Positions 7,862 to 16,237 of a DNA stretch of 64,000 nt are shown here, piece after piece (the stretch's first letter is position 1; each line of letters opens with the position of its first letter). Under the pieces are notes generated by a model, which had not been told where the DNA came from, did no database searches, and worked only from the letters and a program-made list of their open reading frames with translations. A program made the position numbers and the translations under genes. Source of the DNA: Chitinimonas sp036961565 (GTDB lineage: Bacteria; Pseudomonadota; Gammaproteobacteria; Burkholderiales; Chitinimonadaceae); contig NZ_JBAMDD010000003.1 in assembly GCF_036961565.1 (NCBI RefSeq), positions 186,001-250,000 on the forward strand, read 5' to 3'.

Positions 7862-7890
7862 TTGACACGGATGTACCAATATAAGAAAAT
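7862..7890 (+). promoter_or_regulatory. Sigma-70 promoter with no coding gene behind it
   Basis: A consensus TTGACA (7862-7867) is followed at exactly 17 bases by GAAAAT (7885-7890), four matches of six to the -10 box. Transcription would start near 7897 and run straight into the terminator at 7960-7988. Confidence 0.5.
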
Positions 7891-7896
7891 CAACAT

Positions 7897-7988
7897 ATCG
7901 AATGGGTGCGCAAGTGCTCGCTCGATGTTTCTCCTCTATTCTCCTTTGTATTTTTCATGGCCCAACCGCAACGTTGGGCTATTTTTTT
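7897..7988 (+). ncRNA. Candidate small RNA of about 92 nt with two anti-Shine-Dalgarno motifs
   Basis: The interval is bounded by a sigma-70 promoter and a strong intrinsic terminator, and has no ORF of useful size. The 5' part has ATCGA (7897-7901) able to pair with TCGAT (7922-7926). It is followed by a pyrimidine-rich stretch holding CTCCT at 7931-7935 and again at 7941-7945, each complementary to AGGAG. The 3' end is a hairpin with a run of seven U residues, as in Hfq-dependent sRNAs. This layout is what trans-acting sRNAs with anti-SD seeds show; the start site and function are inferred. Confidence 0.45.
7960..7988 (+). terminator. Rho-independent terminator
   Basis: GCCCAAC (7960-7966) pairs with GTTGGGC (7973-7979) around a six-base loop, followed by TATTTTTTT. 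No plus-strand gene lies upstream for more than 2 kb, so it most likely ends a non-coding transcript. Confidence 0.85.
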
Positions 7989-8033
7989 GACTGCTATAAC
8001 GGGGTTGGAGCAAATACTTTAGTTGCCGCTAAT

Positions 8034-8045
8034 GCAAGCGCTTGC
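8034..8045. promoter_or_regulatory. LacI-family-like operator upstream of the chemoreceptor gene
   Basis: GCAAGCGCTTGC is a perfect 12-bp palindrome with the central CG and AAGCGCTT core seen in LacI/GalR family operators. It lies six bases before a TAAAAT -10-like hexamer (8051-8056) and 58 bases before the MCP start codon, a position suited to repression. No LacI-type regulator is in the window. Confidence 0.4.
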
Positions 8046-8103
8046 TTGTGTAAAATGACCCTACGCCATACCAAAGACTAGTCAGCGCCAGGAGATACCA
8101 CCG

Positions 8104-9579
8104 ATGTCCATCAGCCAGACCTTCAGCAGTGTTCTTGACTGGTTCATTCCTGAGTCTATCCGGCAAAGCCCGCTGGATTTGAGCCGTGCCCGCAACATTG
8201 TTGGCGCAACTTTGCTCGCCGCTGTCTTTGTCCCTATCTTCGCCCTCAACTACTTCAAGCTGGGGCATGGCGCCATGGGCTGGGGCATCGTGACAGCGGG
8301 TTTCCTGATGTTGACAGCAGGCTTCCTGCTCAAGCTCACCGGCTTGCTGCCACTGGTGCGGGAGTATGCGATTGCCGTGTTCTTCGGCATGGTGGTCTGG
8401 ATGTGTTACGTCAACGGCGGGATAGAGTCCTCGTCATCCCCTTGGTTCCTGCTGGTGCCGGTGGCGTCGATGTTCATCGGCGGCAAGAAAAGTGCGACGT
8501 TCTGGAGTGTGGGGGCGCTGATCGCCATTGTGCTGTTCTTTGTGGCACACAAAAATGGTTGGGCCTTGCCCAAGAGCCCCCTGGGTGCCGAACTGCACCC
8601 TCAGCTGCAAACCCGTTCGCTGGTCGGCCTGACCATCGTGATCTACGCCCTGGCCATGGTGTTCGAGTTCGGCAAGGTAAAGAGCTTCGAGAAAACCGAG
8701 CAGGCCAGGCAGGAGGCAGAACGGGGCAATGCTGCCATGCAGCAGCTGCTTGCGCAGGTAACCGGCGCCATCGGCACGGCTTCGGGCCAGACCGCGCAGA
8801 TCAGTGAGCGTACGGCTTCGATCAGCCAGACCATGCGCCACCAGGCTGGCGAGGCCGCCGAGATGGCCCGTATCGTGGATGAGATAGCGGCACTGACCGT
8901 ACAGAGCGCCGAACAGTCTGGCCAGGCTGCGCGGGAGGCACACGAGGCGGGACGGCTGGCTGGCGAGGGTGGGCGGGCCATGAATCTCACGCTCAGCAAC
9001 CTGGATAAGGCATCTGAAGTAGTTACCCACTCGGCCGCACGCATTGAGGAGCTGGGCCGGCGCAGTGACGAAATAGGTGGCATTGTGCAGGTGATACGGG
9101 AAATCGCCGATCAGACCAATCTGCTGGCGCTGAACGCTGCTATCGAGGCTGCCCGTGCCGGCGAGCAGGGTAGGGGCTTTGCGGTGGTGGCGGATGAAGT
9201 CCGCAAGCTGGCGGAGCGGACCAGTACGGCAACCCGTGAAATCGAAGAAAAGATAGGCGCCATCCTGGCCGGAACCAACCAGGCCATGCAAGCCATGCGC
9301 GAAGGCACCCAGCGCATGGGCGAGATCAACCTGAGCGCCGCCGAGGCAGGGAGTCGACTGGACGAGATCATTTCCGGCGCGGGCCGTGTTGCCAGCCTGA
9401 TCGGTGAGGTAGCGAAAAACGAGGAACGCCAGTCGGGCCAGTTTCAAACCATCGCCACCGATATTGCGGAGCTACGGGCGGACATGCAGACCGCCAGCAA
9501 GTCGGCTGAGGCCATCGACCAGGCCGTGGGCAAGCTGGATACCACGGTGCGGGGCCTGGACGAGTTTATCAGGGGGTAG
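8104..9579 (+). CDS. Methyl-accepting chemotaxis protein with six-helix membrane sensor, no HAMP
   Basis: A 491-residue chemoreceptor. Six hydrophobic segments are visible (about 30-50, 55-78, 82-103, 108-126, 128-147 and 170-190), with only short loops between them and no periplasmic ligand domain. A coiled coil starts near 195 and leads directly into the MA signalling domain; I see no HAMP signature. The hairpin tip that contacts CheA/CheW is at about 337-373 (QTNLLALNAAIEAARAGEQ then GFAVVADEVRKLAERT). AGGAG sits nine bases before ATG 8104. The integral-membrane sensor suggests detection of a membrane-linked or redox signal, which is inference. Confidence 0.93.
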   Translation: MSISQTFSSVLDWFIPESIRQSPLDLSRARNIVGATLLAAVFVPIFALNYFKLGHGAMGWGIVTAGFLMLTAGFLLKLTGLLPLVREYAIAVFFGMVVWMCYVNGGIESSSSPWFLLVPVASMFIGGKKSATFWSVGALIAIVLFFVAHKNGWALPKSPLGAELHPQLQTRSLVGLTIVIYALAMVFEFGKVKSFEKTEQARQEAERGNAAMQQLLAQVTGAIGTASGQTAQISERTASISQTMRHQAGEAAEMARIVDEIAALTVQSAEQSGQAAREAHEAGRLAGEGGRAMNLTLSNLDKASEVVTHSAARIEELGRRSDEIGGIVQVIREIADQTNLLALNAAIEAARAGEQGRGFAVVADEVRKLAERTSTATREIEEKIGAILAGTNQAMQAMREGTQRMGEINLSAAEAGSRLDEIISGAGRVASLIGEVAKNEERQSGQFQTIATDIAELRADMQTASKSAEAIDQAVGKLDTTVRGLDEFIRG

Positions 9580-9629
9580 TAGGCAGGCACCTGGATTGCA
9601 GGCTGACCTGCCATGCAAGTCGCCTGCTT

Positions 9630-9658
9630 GTGGGCGAGCCAAGGCCTTGGCTGCCCAC
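9630..9658. terminator. Hairpin between convergent MCP and GH3 genes
   Basis: GTGGGC and GCCAAGG pair with CCTTGGC and GCCCAC in a long, nearly perfect stem. Neither side has a clear U tract, so termination in both directions is likely but not certain. Confidence 0.4.
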
Positions 9659-9675
9659 ATTGGCAGCTGACGGCG

Positions 9676-12600
9676 CTACTGCCTGAAAGAGATCTTGCGT
9701 AGCCGTAGCGCCACCCCCGACTGGTCTCCCCATATGGGCAGCAGATCAAAAGGCGCGCTGAGCTGGTCCAGCCTGAAGCAGGGGGAGGGGTTGGCCAGCA
9801 CCTCCGTCATAGGCAGCGAGAAGTGCGTCCATACGCCTGCCTGGGGCCGGCCTATTCGGTAGTCATTGCTGTGGCAACCTTGGCCTGTACTTTCCAGCTT
9901 GATAGCCAGTCCCTGCGTATTGCTACCCCAGCTCTCTACCAACAGCTCGAACTCCAGCTTGCCACGGCCAAATGCCTGCAGGTTCAAAGGGCCGCCGGTG
10001 ACATAGAACAAGCCATTGCCAGGGGTGGGATTGGCCCAGCGTAGTGCCAGCTCGCCGTTGCCTTCTGCGGCCATGGCGACTACGCCAGCCTGGCTGGACC
10101 ACAAGCTGGGTTGAAGTCCAGCAGCAAACTGCCCTCCCTCCAATACCGTGTAATAAGGCCCAGGCTTGGCTGCGCCCGCTTGCAACTGGTCACAGCGTAC
10201 CGCGTCGGCATCTGCGCCGGCACCTGCTTGCCAGCGCACATGGGCAAAGGCTGCGCTGAATGGCTGATCGGTATAGACCAGGAAGGGTGCGTTGATACGG
10301 CTGAAATCACTGCCGTCGGCGGCAAAGCAAACCAGGGGCAGCTTGAGGGTCTGGCGTGTGCCCAGCGGCAGGCGCTCGAACAGCGCCGTTGCGTCGACTT
10401 CGCCCCGGCAAGGATAACCACAGTCGATGGCCAGCTTGACCGCTCCTCGGGGCAACTGCAGGGTTTGCACATCGAACAGCAGCGCACCTTGTTGATCCAG
10501 GTAGCTGCGCAGATCCTGTGGCTGGCTGCTTGCAGCATAGAATTGGCCTGCAGCGCGCCAGGTCAGCAGCTTGGCATCCTGTTGCGCGTTCAGCTGGGTG
10601 GTGCTGAGTAGCAGCGAGGGCTTGCTGGTGGGCAGGGCAAGGCTGGCATTGAGGTCGTTCCCTACCGGCACACCAGCCCAGGCGTTGGCCGCTGTGCTGA
10701 TCTGCAAGGCGAACGGTGCTTGGTCGGTCTGGCGGAAAACCAGCAGCTCAGGTGGGGTATTGCCATTGCAGGGCTGGTTGCTGCCGCGCTCATCCAGTGT
10801 CCCCAGGTTACCGGGCTGCGATACGCTTAAGCCGTAGCCGTAGGCAAACAGCGGCGGCGTCCCGCCATCGCCACGGTTGACCGTGGTCTGGCAGGCGGTG
10901 GCAGGCCAGGAGAATGACAGCCGGCCACTGAAATCGTAAGCCACGCTACCATCTGACCGACGGAACAAGAGGTCGGCCACGCCCGCGCCTTCCGTACCCG
11001 GCAGCCAACCAGCAATAAAGACACTGGAGCGGTTCAGCAGATCGTTGACATGAGCGGGCCGCCCGCTGAGCAGAACGGTCACGACCGGCACGCCGCGCCC
11101 GCTGACCGCATTGAGTACGGCCAGGTCTTCCGGGTAGCGCCGGCTATGGTTCAGATTGCCGGCCAGACCGATGTCGCCGCTGCCTTCGGCATAGGGTGTT
11201 TCGCCGATGACTGCGATGACCGCATCCACATCGGCCAGGCTCACGCCTGAGGCGGTTTCGCTATAGCGCACCTGTGCCTCGCCCAGTGTCTGCTTGATAC
11301 CGGCCAGTACCGTATCGCCTATGGGGAAATCGGCATTGCTGTTGCCGGTGCCCTGCCAGCTGAGTGACCAGCCGCCAGTCTGGTTCTGCAGGCTGTTGGC
11401 GCTCTTGCCTACCACCAGCACCCGGCTGTTGCGCGCCAGGGGCAGCAACTGCTGCTGGTTTTTCAGCAAAACCAGGGATTTGCGTACCGCCTCGCGCCCC
11501 AGGGCCCTCGCTTGCAGGGCAGCCTGGCTGCCGGCCTCCGGGCGTTGCGATGGGCGTTTGCCGTCAAACAGCCCTGCACGCAGCTTTACCCGGAGTATCC
11601 GCCTGACAGCATCATCTATCCGTGCCTGGCTGATCTGCCCATTTTGTACCTGTGCCATTGTGTTGCTGATGAAGGCGCGCCATTCATCGGGCACCATGAT
11701 GATGTCGATACCTGCATTGATGGCTTGCGGACAACTGGCATTGCTGCAGCCTGGTATCTGGCCTATGCCGTTCCAGTCCGATACCAGCAGGCCATCAAAC
11801 CCCATGCGGGTCTTGAGCACACCATTGAGCATGGCATGGCTGCCATGCAGCTTGCCTACCGGCTCGCCGACCGGTTCGCCGTTGAGGGGCTTGTCCCAGC
11901 TGTTGAAGCTGACCATGACGGTCTGTACCCCTGCGGCCAGGGCGCTGTAATAGCCTTGCCCATGCAGATTGATCAGCTCTGCTTCGCTGGCACGGTTTAC
12001 GCCCTGATCGATACCGGCTTCGGTGCCGCCGTCTCCGATGAAATGCTTGGCGGTGGCCAGTACATTGGCCTCACCCAGATTGCCTTGCAGCCCCAGTACA
12101 TAGCTACGGCCATAGGCGGCCACGATTTCCGGGTCTTCCGAGAAGCCTTCGTAGGTCCGGCCCCAGCGATCATCGCGCACCACCGCCAGTGTCGGTGCGA
12201 AGGCCCAGTGTATGCCAGTCGCCCTGACCGCGCGGGCGGTGGCCGTGCCGATGCGTTGAACCAGATCAGCGTCATTGGCTGCACCCAGGCCGATATTGTG
12301 GGGAAACAGGGTGGCACCGTAGACATTGTTGTGGCCATGTACGGCGTCCGTCCCCCACAGCAAGGGTATGGGCACGGCCATATCGGTACTCATGGCGGCG
12401 TCGTGGTAAGCGTCGGCCAGGGCCAGCCAGTCGCTGGCCTGGGCATGCTTGTTGTTGCCTGGCCAGGAGCCGCCCCCATTCAAGACCGAGCCTATGTAAT
12501 GACGCCGTACCTCTTCGGGGCTGATGCTCTTGATCTCGGGCTGTGTCATCTGGCCTATTTTCTGCGCCAGGTTCATGCCGGCCATGATCTGGCTGATACG

Positions 12601-12825
12601 TGCTTCCATGGCCGGGTTGATGGGAATGGCGCTCTGGATGGCCGGCCAGTCGGCATAGGTGGTTAGGGCGCTGCTGGTAGCGGTCGTATAGGTGGGCTGG
12701 GCGGATTTATGGCCGATAGGCGGTTTGCTGCTGGCTTGTTCGGTGGGGGTCTCGTCCGTGCAAGCGCCCAATAGCAGGCAAAGCGCGGCCGAGGCTGCCG
12801 TGGTGGCGACCTTGAATGTGGGCAT
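9676..12825 (-). CDS. GH3 exo-beta-glucanase / beta-glucosidase lipoprotein (ExoP-like)
   Basis: A 1049-residue glycoside hydrolase family 3 enzyme that should release glucose from beta-1,3/1,4-glucans or cello-oligomers at the cell envelope. The N-terminus has a lipoprotein signal with lipobox LLGAC. The family 3 barrel contains KHFIGDGGT, the nucleophile Asp (about 350) in LLVSDWNGIG, and the second domain has VVAVIGETPYAEG-type sequence (read VIAVIGETPYAEGSGD) with the likely acid/base Glu. The last 330 residues match the C-terminal region of ExoP-type glucanases, ending in a beta-sandwich likely to bind sugar. ATG 12825 is chosen because GGAG lies nine bases before it; ATG 12840 has no Shine-Dalgarno. 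It is monocistronic. Confidence 0.92.
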   Translation of the reverse strand: MPTFKVATTAASAALCLLLGACTDETPTEQASSKPPIGHKSAQPTYTTATSSALTTYADWPAIQSAIPINPAMEARISQIMAGMNLAQKIGQMTQPEIKSISPEEVRRHYIGSVLNGGGSWPGNNKHAQASDWLALADAYHDAAMSTDMAVPIPLLWGTDAVHGHNNVYGATLFPHNIGLGAANDADLVQRIGTATARAVRATGIHWAFAPTLAVVRDDRWGRTYEGFSEDPEIVAAYGRSYVLGLQGNLGEANVLATAKHFIGDGGTEAGIDQGVNRASEAELINLHGQGYYSALAAGVQTVMVSFNSWDKPLNGEPVGEPVGKLHGSHAMLNGVLKTRMGFDGLLVSDWNGIGQIPGCSNASCPQAINAGIDIIMVPDEWRAFISNTMAQVQNGQISQARIDDAVRRILRVKLRAGLFDGKRPSQRPEAGSQAALQARALGREAVRKSLVLLKNQQQLLPLARNSRVLVVGKSANSLQNQTGGWSLSWQGTGNSNADFPIGDTVLAGIKQTLGEAQVRYSETASGVSLADVDAVIAVIGETPYAEGSGDIGLAGNLNHSRRYPEDLAVLNAVSGRGVPVVTVLLSGRPAHVNDLLNRSSVFIAGWLPGTEGAGVADLLFRRSDGSVAYDFSGRLSFSWPATACQTTVNRGDGGTPPLFAYGYGLSVSQPGNLGTLDERGSNQPCNGNTPPELLVFRQTDQAPFALQISTAANAWAGVPVGNDLNASLALPTSKPSLLLSTTQLNAQQDAKLLTWRAAGQFYAASSQPQDLRSYLDQQGALLFDVQTLQLPRGAVKLAIDCGYPCRGEVDATALFERLPLGTRQTLKLPLVCFAADGSDFSRINAPFLVYTDQPFSAAFAHVRWQAGAGADADAVRCDQLQAGAAKPGPYYTVLEGGQFAAGLQPSLWSSQAGVVAMAAEGNGELALRWANPTPGNGLFYVTGGPLNLQAFGRGKLEFELLVESWGSNTQGLAIKLESTGQGCHSNDYRIGRPQAGVWTHFSLPMTEVLANPSPCFRLDQLSAPFDLLPIWGDQSGVALRLRKISFRQ

Positions 12826-13134
12826 CTGTCTATTCTCCATAGGTGGATAGTTTCAACGTGGAGGGCATTACTTACGCAATACTTTCCTGTTTCTGTCTCG
12901 AAACTTACGTTGAGTCTGCAGTATCGGTATCTCAGCTGGCAGAAAGCAAGCTAGGCTTGGAGTGCGTTGCATAAACCCCCTGGCCTTGCGCTACCGTGAT
13001 TGCGCACGCTGCGCCGGGCGGAAAGGGGCGGCGAAGTCCATTCCCGACTTAAAAGCTGGAAGTCTGATCCAGCGCAAACCATAGTGCAGGGCGAGGCTGG
13101 CATGCTCTAAGCAGGCAACTGGGAGCGAGATACG
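12826..13134. other. Divergent intergenic region between GH3 and the export cassette
   Basis: About 309 bases hold the promoters of the divergent GH3 and adaptor genes. I see no convincing -35/-10 pair, no operator palindrome and no small ORF with a ribosome-binding site. Confidence 0.5.
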
Positions 13135-14163
13135 GTGCGAAAACACGGCTGGTGGCTTGCGATACTGCTGGTAACTATCGTGGCGGGAATAGGGTGGTAC
13201 TGGCGACCCATGCAGGTTTTGGTCAGCAAGCCGGCGCAGGGCACGGCGGTGGAGGCCATCTATGCCAGCGGCCAGGTGGAGCCTGGTGTGCAAGTACCGA
13301 TCACTCCCCGCAGTGCGGGGCAGGTGACGGCAGTACTGGTACAGGAAGGCGAGGCAGTGAGGCGTGGGCAGGTCCTCATCCAGTTGCAGGATGATGATCT
13401 GGCTAGTGGCGTTGCAGAGCTTGCTGCCAGGGCGGAGCTGGCACGGCAGCAATCACAGCGAGCGGAGGTGCTGTGGCGGCAAGGCTTTGTGGCTGCAGCC
13501 GAGCGTGATGCTGCCGCCAGCGCCAGTAAAGCTGCCCAGGCCGCCTTGCTGCGTAGCCAAGCACAGCGGCGGTTCCTACAACTGGTGGCGCCGGCTGATG
13601 GCGAGATACTCCAACGCGATGTGGAAGTCGGGCAGGTTGTCTCGCCCGGCCAGGCCTTGCTCTATCTGGCCTGCTGCGCGCCCATGCGGGTGGTTGCCGA
13701 GGTGGATGAAGAGGATATTGGCCGGGTGCAGCAAGGCCAATTGGTTGTGCTGGGGGCGGACGCGCTGCCGGGCAAGACTTTCGATGGGGTTGTCAGCAGT
13801 ATCACGCCCAAGGGTGACCCTTTGACACGCAGCTATCGGGTGCGTATTGCCATCGATCAGCCCGAGCGCTTCAGGGTAGGCATGACGGTCGATGCCAATG
13901 TGATACTTGCCCGCCGTGAGCGGGCGCTGCTGCTGCCGCGTAGCGCCGTGCGCGAAGGCCTGGTGTGGCGGGTGCAGGAGGGGCGGCTGTCCCAAGTAAG
14001 GGTGACGACCGGCGCCAGCATGGGGGACCAGATCGAGATACGTAGTGGCATAGGGCCGGATGACTGGATAGTCAGTGTGGCCGATGACCAGTTAAGGGAT
14101 GGCCAGGCGGTAAGGACTCGCCAGGCCGAAATCGGGCCGGCCAGAACGGGCTTGGCGCCATGA
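13135..14163 (+). CDS. HlyD/MacA-type periplasmic adaptor of an ABC exporter
   Basis: A 342-residue membrane fusion protein. One N-terminal anchor helix (WWLAILLVTIVAGIGWYW) is followed by the lipoyl half-motif (GQVTAVLVQEGEAVRRGQVL), a short alpha-hairpin (about 90-150), the second lipoyl half (LVAPADGEILQRDVEVGQVV) and beta-barrel and membrane-proximal domains. It should link an inner-membrane ABC exporter to an outer-membrane channel. The start is GTG 13135 behind GGGAGCGAG. Its TGA overlaps the ATG of the permease gene, so the three genes 13135-16087 are coupled. Confidence 0.88.
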   Translation: MRKHGWWLAILLVTIVAGIGWYWRPMQVLVSKPAQGTAVEAIYASGQVEPGVQVPITPRSAGQVTAVLVQEGEAVRRGQVLIQLQDDDLASGVAELAARAELARQQSQRAEVLWRQGFVAAAERDAAASASKAAQAALLRSQAQRRFLQLVAPADGEILQRDVEVGQVVSPGQALLYLACCAPMRVVAEVDEEDIGRVQQGQLVVLGADALPGKTFDGVVSSITPKGDPLTRSYRVRIAIDQPERFRVGMTVDANVILARRERALLLPRSAVREGLVWRVQEGRLSQVRVTTGASMGDQIEIRSGIGPDDWIVSVADDQLRDGQAVRTRQAEIGPARTGLAP

Positions 14164-15401
14164 TCGCGCTCAATATTGCCTGGACTCACTTGACCAGCCG
14201 GAAGCGGCAGACGGCGGTATCACTGGTGGGGGTGGTGCTGGGCGTGGCTTTCTTCCTGGCGGTATTGGCTTTGATGCGTGGGTCGGAGAAGGACTTCATT
14301 GCCCGCCTGATCGATAACAGCCCACATATCACGGTTTCAGACGAATTCAGGACGGCTCGTTTGCAGCCTGCGCGCGTGCGCTGGCCTGATGATCTGGTGG
14401 AGATAGTCGGATTGCGGCCCAAGAATGAAACGCGGGGCATACGTGGTTGGCGCTACAGGCTGGGGCAGATAGAGTCGCTACCTGGGTTGAGAGCGGCGCC
14501 GGTGCTGGTGGGGTCGGCCGTGTTGCTGTTTGCAGGACAGGAGCAGGGCATCAGTCTGTCCGGCATCGTGCCGGCCCGCATGCGTGGGGTATCGACCATA
14601 GAAGAAAAACTGGTCGAGGGCTCGCTGGACGACCTGGAGGCGAACCCCGGTGGCATCATCATCGGTGCCGGACTGGCCGAGAAATTCAGTCTGCGCCGGG
14701 GTAGCACCGTCAATCTGGTGGCTGGCGGTGGGAGCAACCGCAGTCTGACGGTAGTGGCGATTTTCCGCACCGGCAATGCCGGTTACGACGAGAGCCAGAC
14801 CTATGTACTGCTTAAACGTGCGCAGTTGCTGCTGGGACGGCCAGACAGAGTCAATCGCTTCATCATCAAGCTGGCGGACGCCAGCCAGGCGCTGCTTGTG
14901 GCCAGCCGTATAGAGGCCATGGGGACCTACAAGGCAGTCAGTTGGGCAGAGGCATCGGAGGATATCCTCAATGTGCTGTTTGTCCGTAATGTCATCATGT
15001 ACAGCGTGGTGTCGGCCATCCTGCTGGTGGCTTCCTTCGGCATCTACAACACACTCTCCACCATTGTGATGGAGAAAACCCGCGATATCGCCATCCTGAA
15101 GTCGGTTGGCTTTCAGGCCAGGGATATACGCCACATCTTTGTGCTGGAGGGCTTGATTGTGGGCACGCTGGGCAGCGTGCTGGGGCTCTTGGTGGGGGCG
15201 GGCTTGATGCAACTGATGGCCAGTGTGCAGATACGTCCGCCAGGGGGAACGGCCATGGTCAATCTGCCGGTCTGGTGGGGCGGGGAGCAATTCCTGATGG
15301 CCGCAGGGTTTGCGCTGCTTTCATGTCTGCTGGCAGCCTGGTTGCCTGCCCGTAAAGCCGGCAGGCTGCATCCGGTGGATATCCTGCGGGGGGCGACATG
15401 A
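14160..15401 (+). CDS. ABC transporter permease, FtsX/MacB type
   Basis: A 413-residue inner-membrane permease with the FtsX topology: one helix near 20-42 (SLVGVVLGVAFFLAVLALM), a large periplasmic domain (about 45-275), then three helices near 285-308, 335-360 and 378-400. The segment between helices two and three contains EKTRDIAILKSVGFQARDI, the coupling region that contacts the ATPase. It overlaps both neighbours by four bases (ATGA). With the adaptor before it and the ATPase after it, it forms a MacAB-like or lipoprotein-type exporter. Confidence 0.9.
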   Translation: MIALNIAWTHLTSRKRQTAVSLVGVVLGVAFFLAVLALMRGSEKDFIARLIDNSPHITVSDEFRTARLQPARVRWPDDLVEIVGLRPKNETRGIRGWRYRLGQIESLPGLRAAPVLVGSAVLLFAGQEQGISLSGIVPARMRGVSTIEEKLVEGSLDDLEANPGGIIIGAGLAEKFSLRRGSTVNLVAGGGSNRSLTVVAIFRTGNAGYDESQTYVLLKRAQLLLGRPDRVNRFIIKLADASQALLVASRIEAMGTYKAVSWAEASEDILNVLFVRNVIMYSVVSAILLVASFGIYNTLSTIVMEKTRDIAILKSVGFQARDIRHIFVLEGLIVGTLGSVLGLLVGAGLMQLMASVQIRPPGGTAMVNLPVWWGGEQFLMAAGFALLSCLLAAWLPARKAGRLHPVDILRGAT

Positions 15402-16087
15402 GTGTGGTCCTACGCGCTCTGGGGCTGCACAAGATACTGGCAGGTGATGTTCCCACCACCTTGATCAAGGGCGTCGATCTGGAGATATCGGCAGGAGAGT
15501 TTGTCTGCATCATGGGCCCCTCAGGCTCGGGTAAATCGTCCCTGCTTTATCTGCTTGGCCTGCTGGATGTGCCCACCCATGGCACCATCGAGCTCGATGG
15601 CGTCAATACCCAGGGTTTTAACGATGCGCAACTGACCCAGCTAAGGCTGGAGAAGTTGGGATTCGTGTTCCAGTTTCACTTCCTGCTGTCGGAATTCAGC
15701 GTGTTGGACAATGTCTGCCTACCCATGCGGCGGTTGGGCCGGTGGCCGGAGGCACAGTGCCGAGAGCGGGCCATGTCATTGCTGACACGGCTGGGTGTGG
15801 CGGCACAGGCGTCAAAGCTGCCCAGCCAGCTATCGGGTGGGCAGCGCCAGCGCGTGGCGGTGGCGCGGGCCTTGGCGAACGATCCGCTGTTACTGCTGGC
15901 GGATGAGCCCACTGGCAACCTCGATACGGTGGCGAGCGCGAATGTGCGGCAAATACTGCATGATCTGACGCGCGAACTGGGTAAGTCGGTGATTGCGGTT
16001 ACGCATGACCCCAAATTTGCCGCTGCTGCTGACCGCCGCATCAATGTAGTGGATGGCCAGATAGACCCGGATTGGCAACCACTGTAG
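15398..16087 (+). CDS. ABC transporter ATP-binding protein, LolD/MacB type
   Basis: A 229-residue ATPase subunit. Visible motifs are Walker A GPSGSGKSS (about 37-45), the Q-loop FVFQFHFLLSEFSV, the signature LSGGQRQRVAVARAL, Walker B LLLLADEPTGNLD and the H-loop VIAVTHDP. It belongs to the LolD/MacB class that works with FtsX-type permeases. It is the last gene of the adaptor-permease-ATPase cassette and overlaps the permease by four bases. The substrate is unknown. Confidence 0.93.
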   Translation: MSVVLRALGLHKILAGDVPTTLIKGVDLEISAGEFVCIMGPSGSGKSSLLYLLGLLDVPTHGTIELDGVNTQGFNDAQLTQLRLEKLGFVFQFHFLLSEFSVLDNVCLPMRRLGRWPEAQCRERAMSLLTRLGVAAQASKLPSQLSGGQRQRVAVARALANDPLLLLADEPTGNLDTVASANVRQILHDLTRELGKSVIAVTHDPKFAAAADRRINVVDGQIDPDWQPL

Positions 16088-16187
16088 CAGTATCAAGGCC
16101 TGCTGCTTGTCGTTGCTGCATCGCTACAGGGCCTTGGCGATGCACTAGGTCTGTAGCAAGACGCTTGGATGCCGCTGGCGCAGGGCA

Positions 16188-16222
16188 CCTGGCGCAGGCC
16201 ACATGACGGGCCTGGTGCCAGG
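16188..16222. terminator. Hairpin between convergent ABC ATPase and phosphoketolase genes
   Basis: CCTGGCGCAGGCC (16188-16200) pairs with GGCCTGGTGCCAGG (16209-16222) with one bulged base. The stem is very stable, but there is no U tract on either side. Confidence 0.4.
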
Positions 16223-16237
16223 AGACATCCGTGCTAG

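Noticed and set aside
11512..12666. 384-codon plus-strand frame
   Set aside because: Antisense of the GH3 gene, which has intact catalytic motifs.
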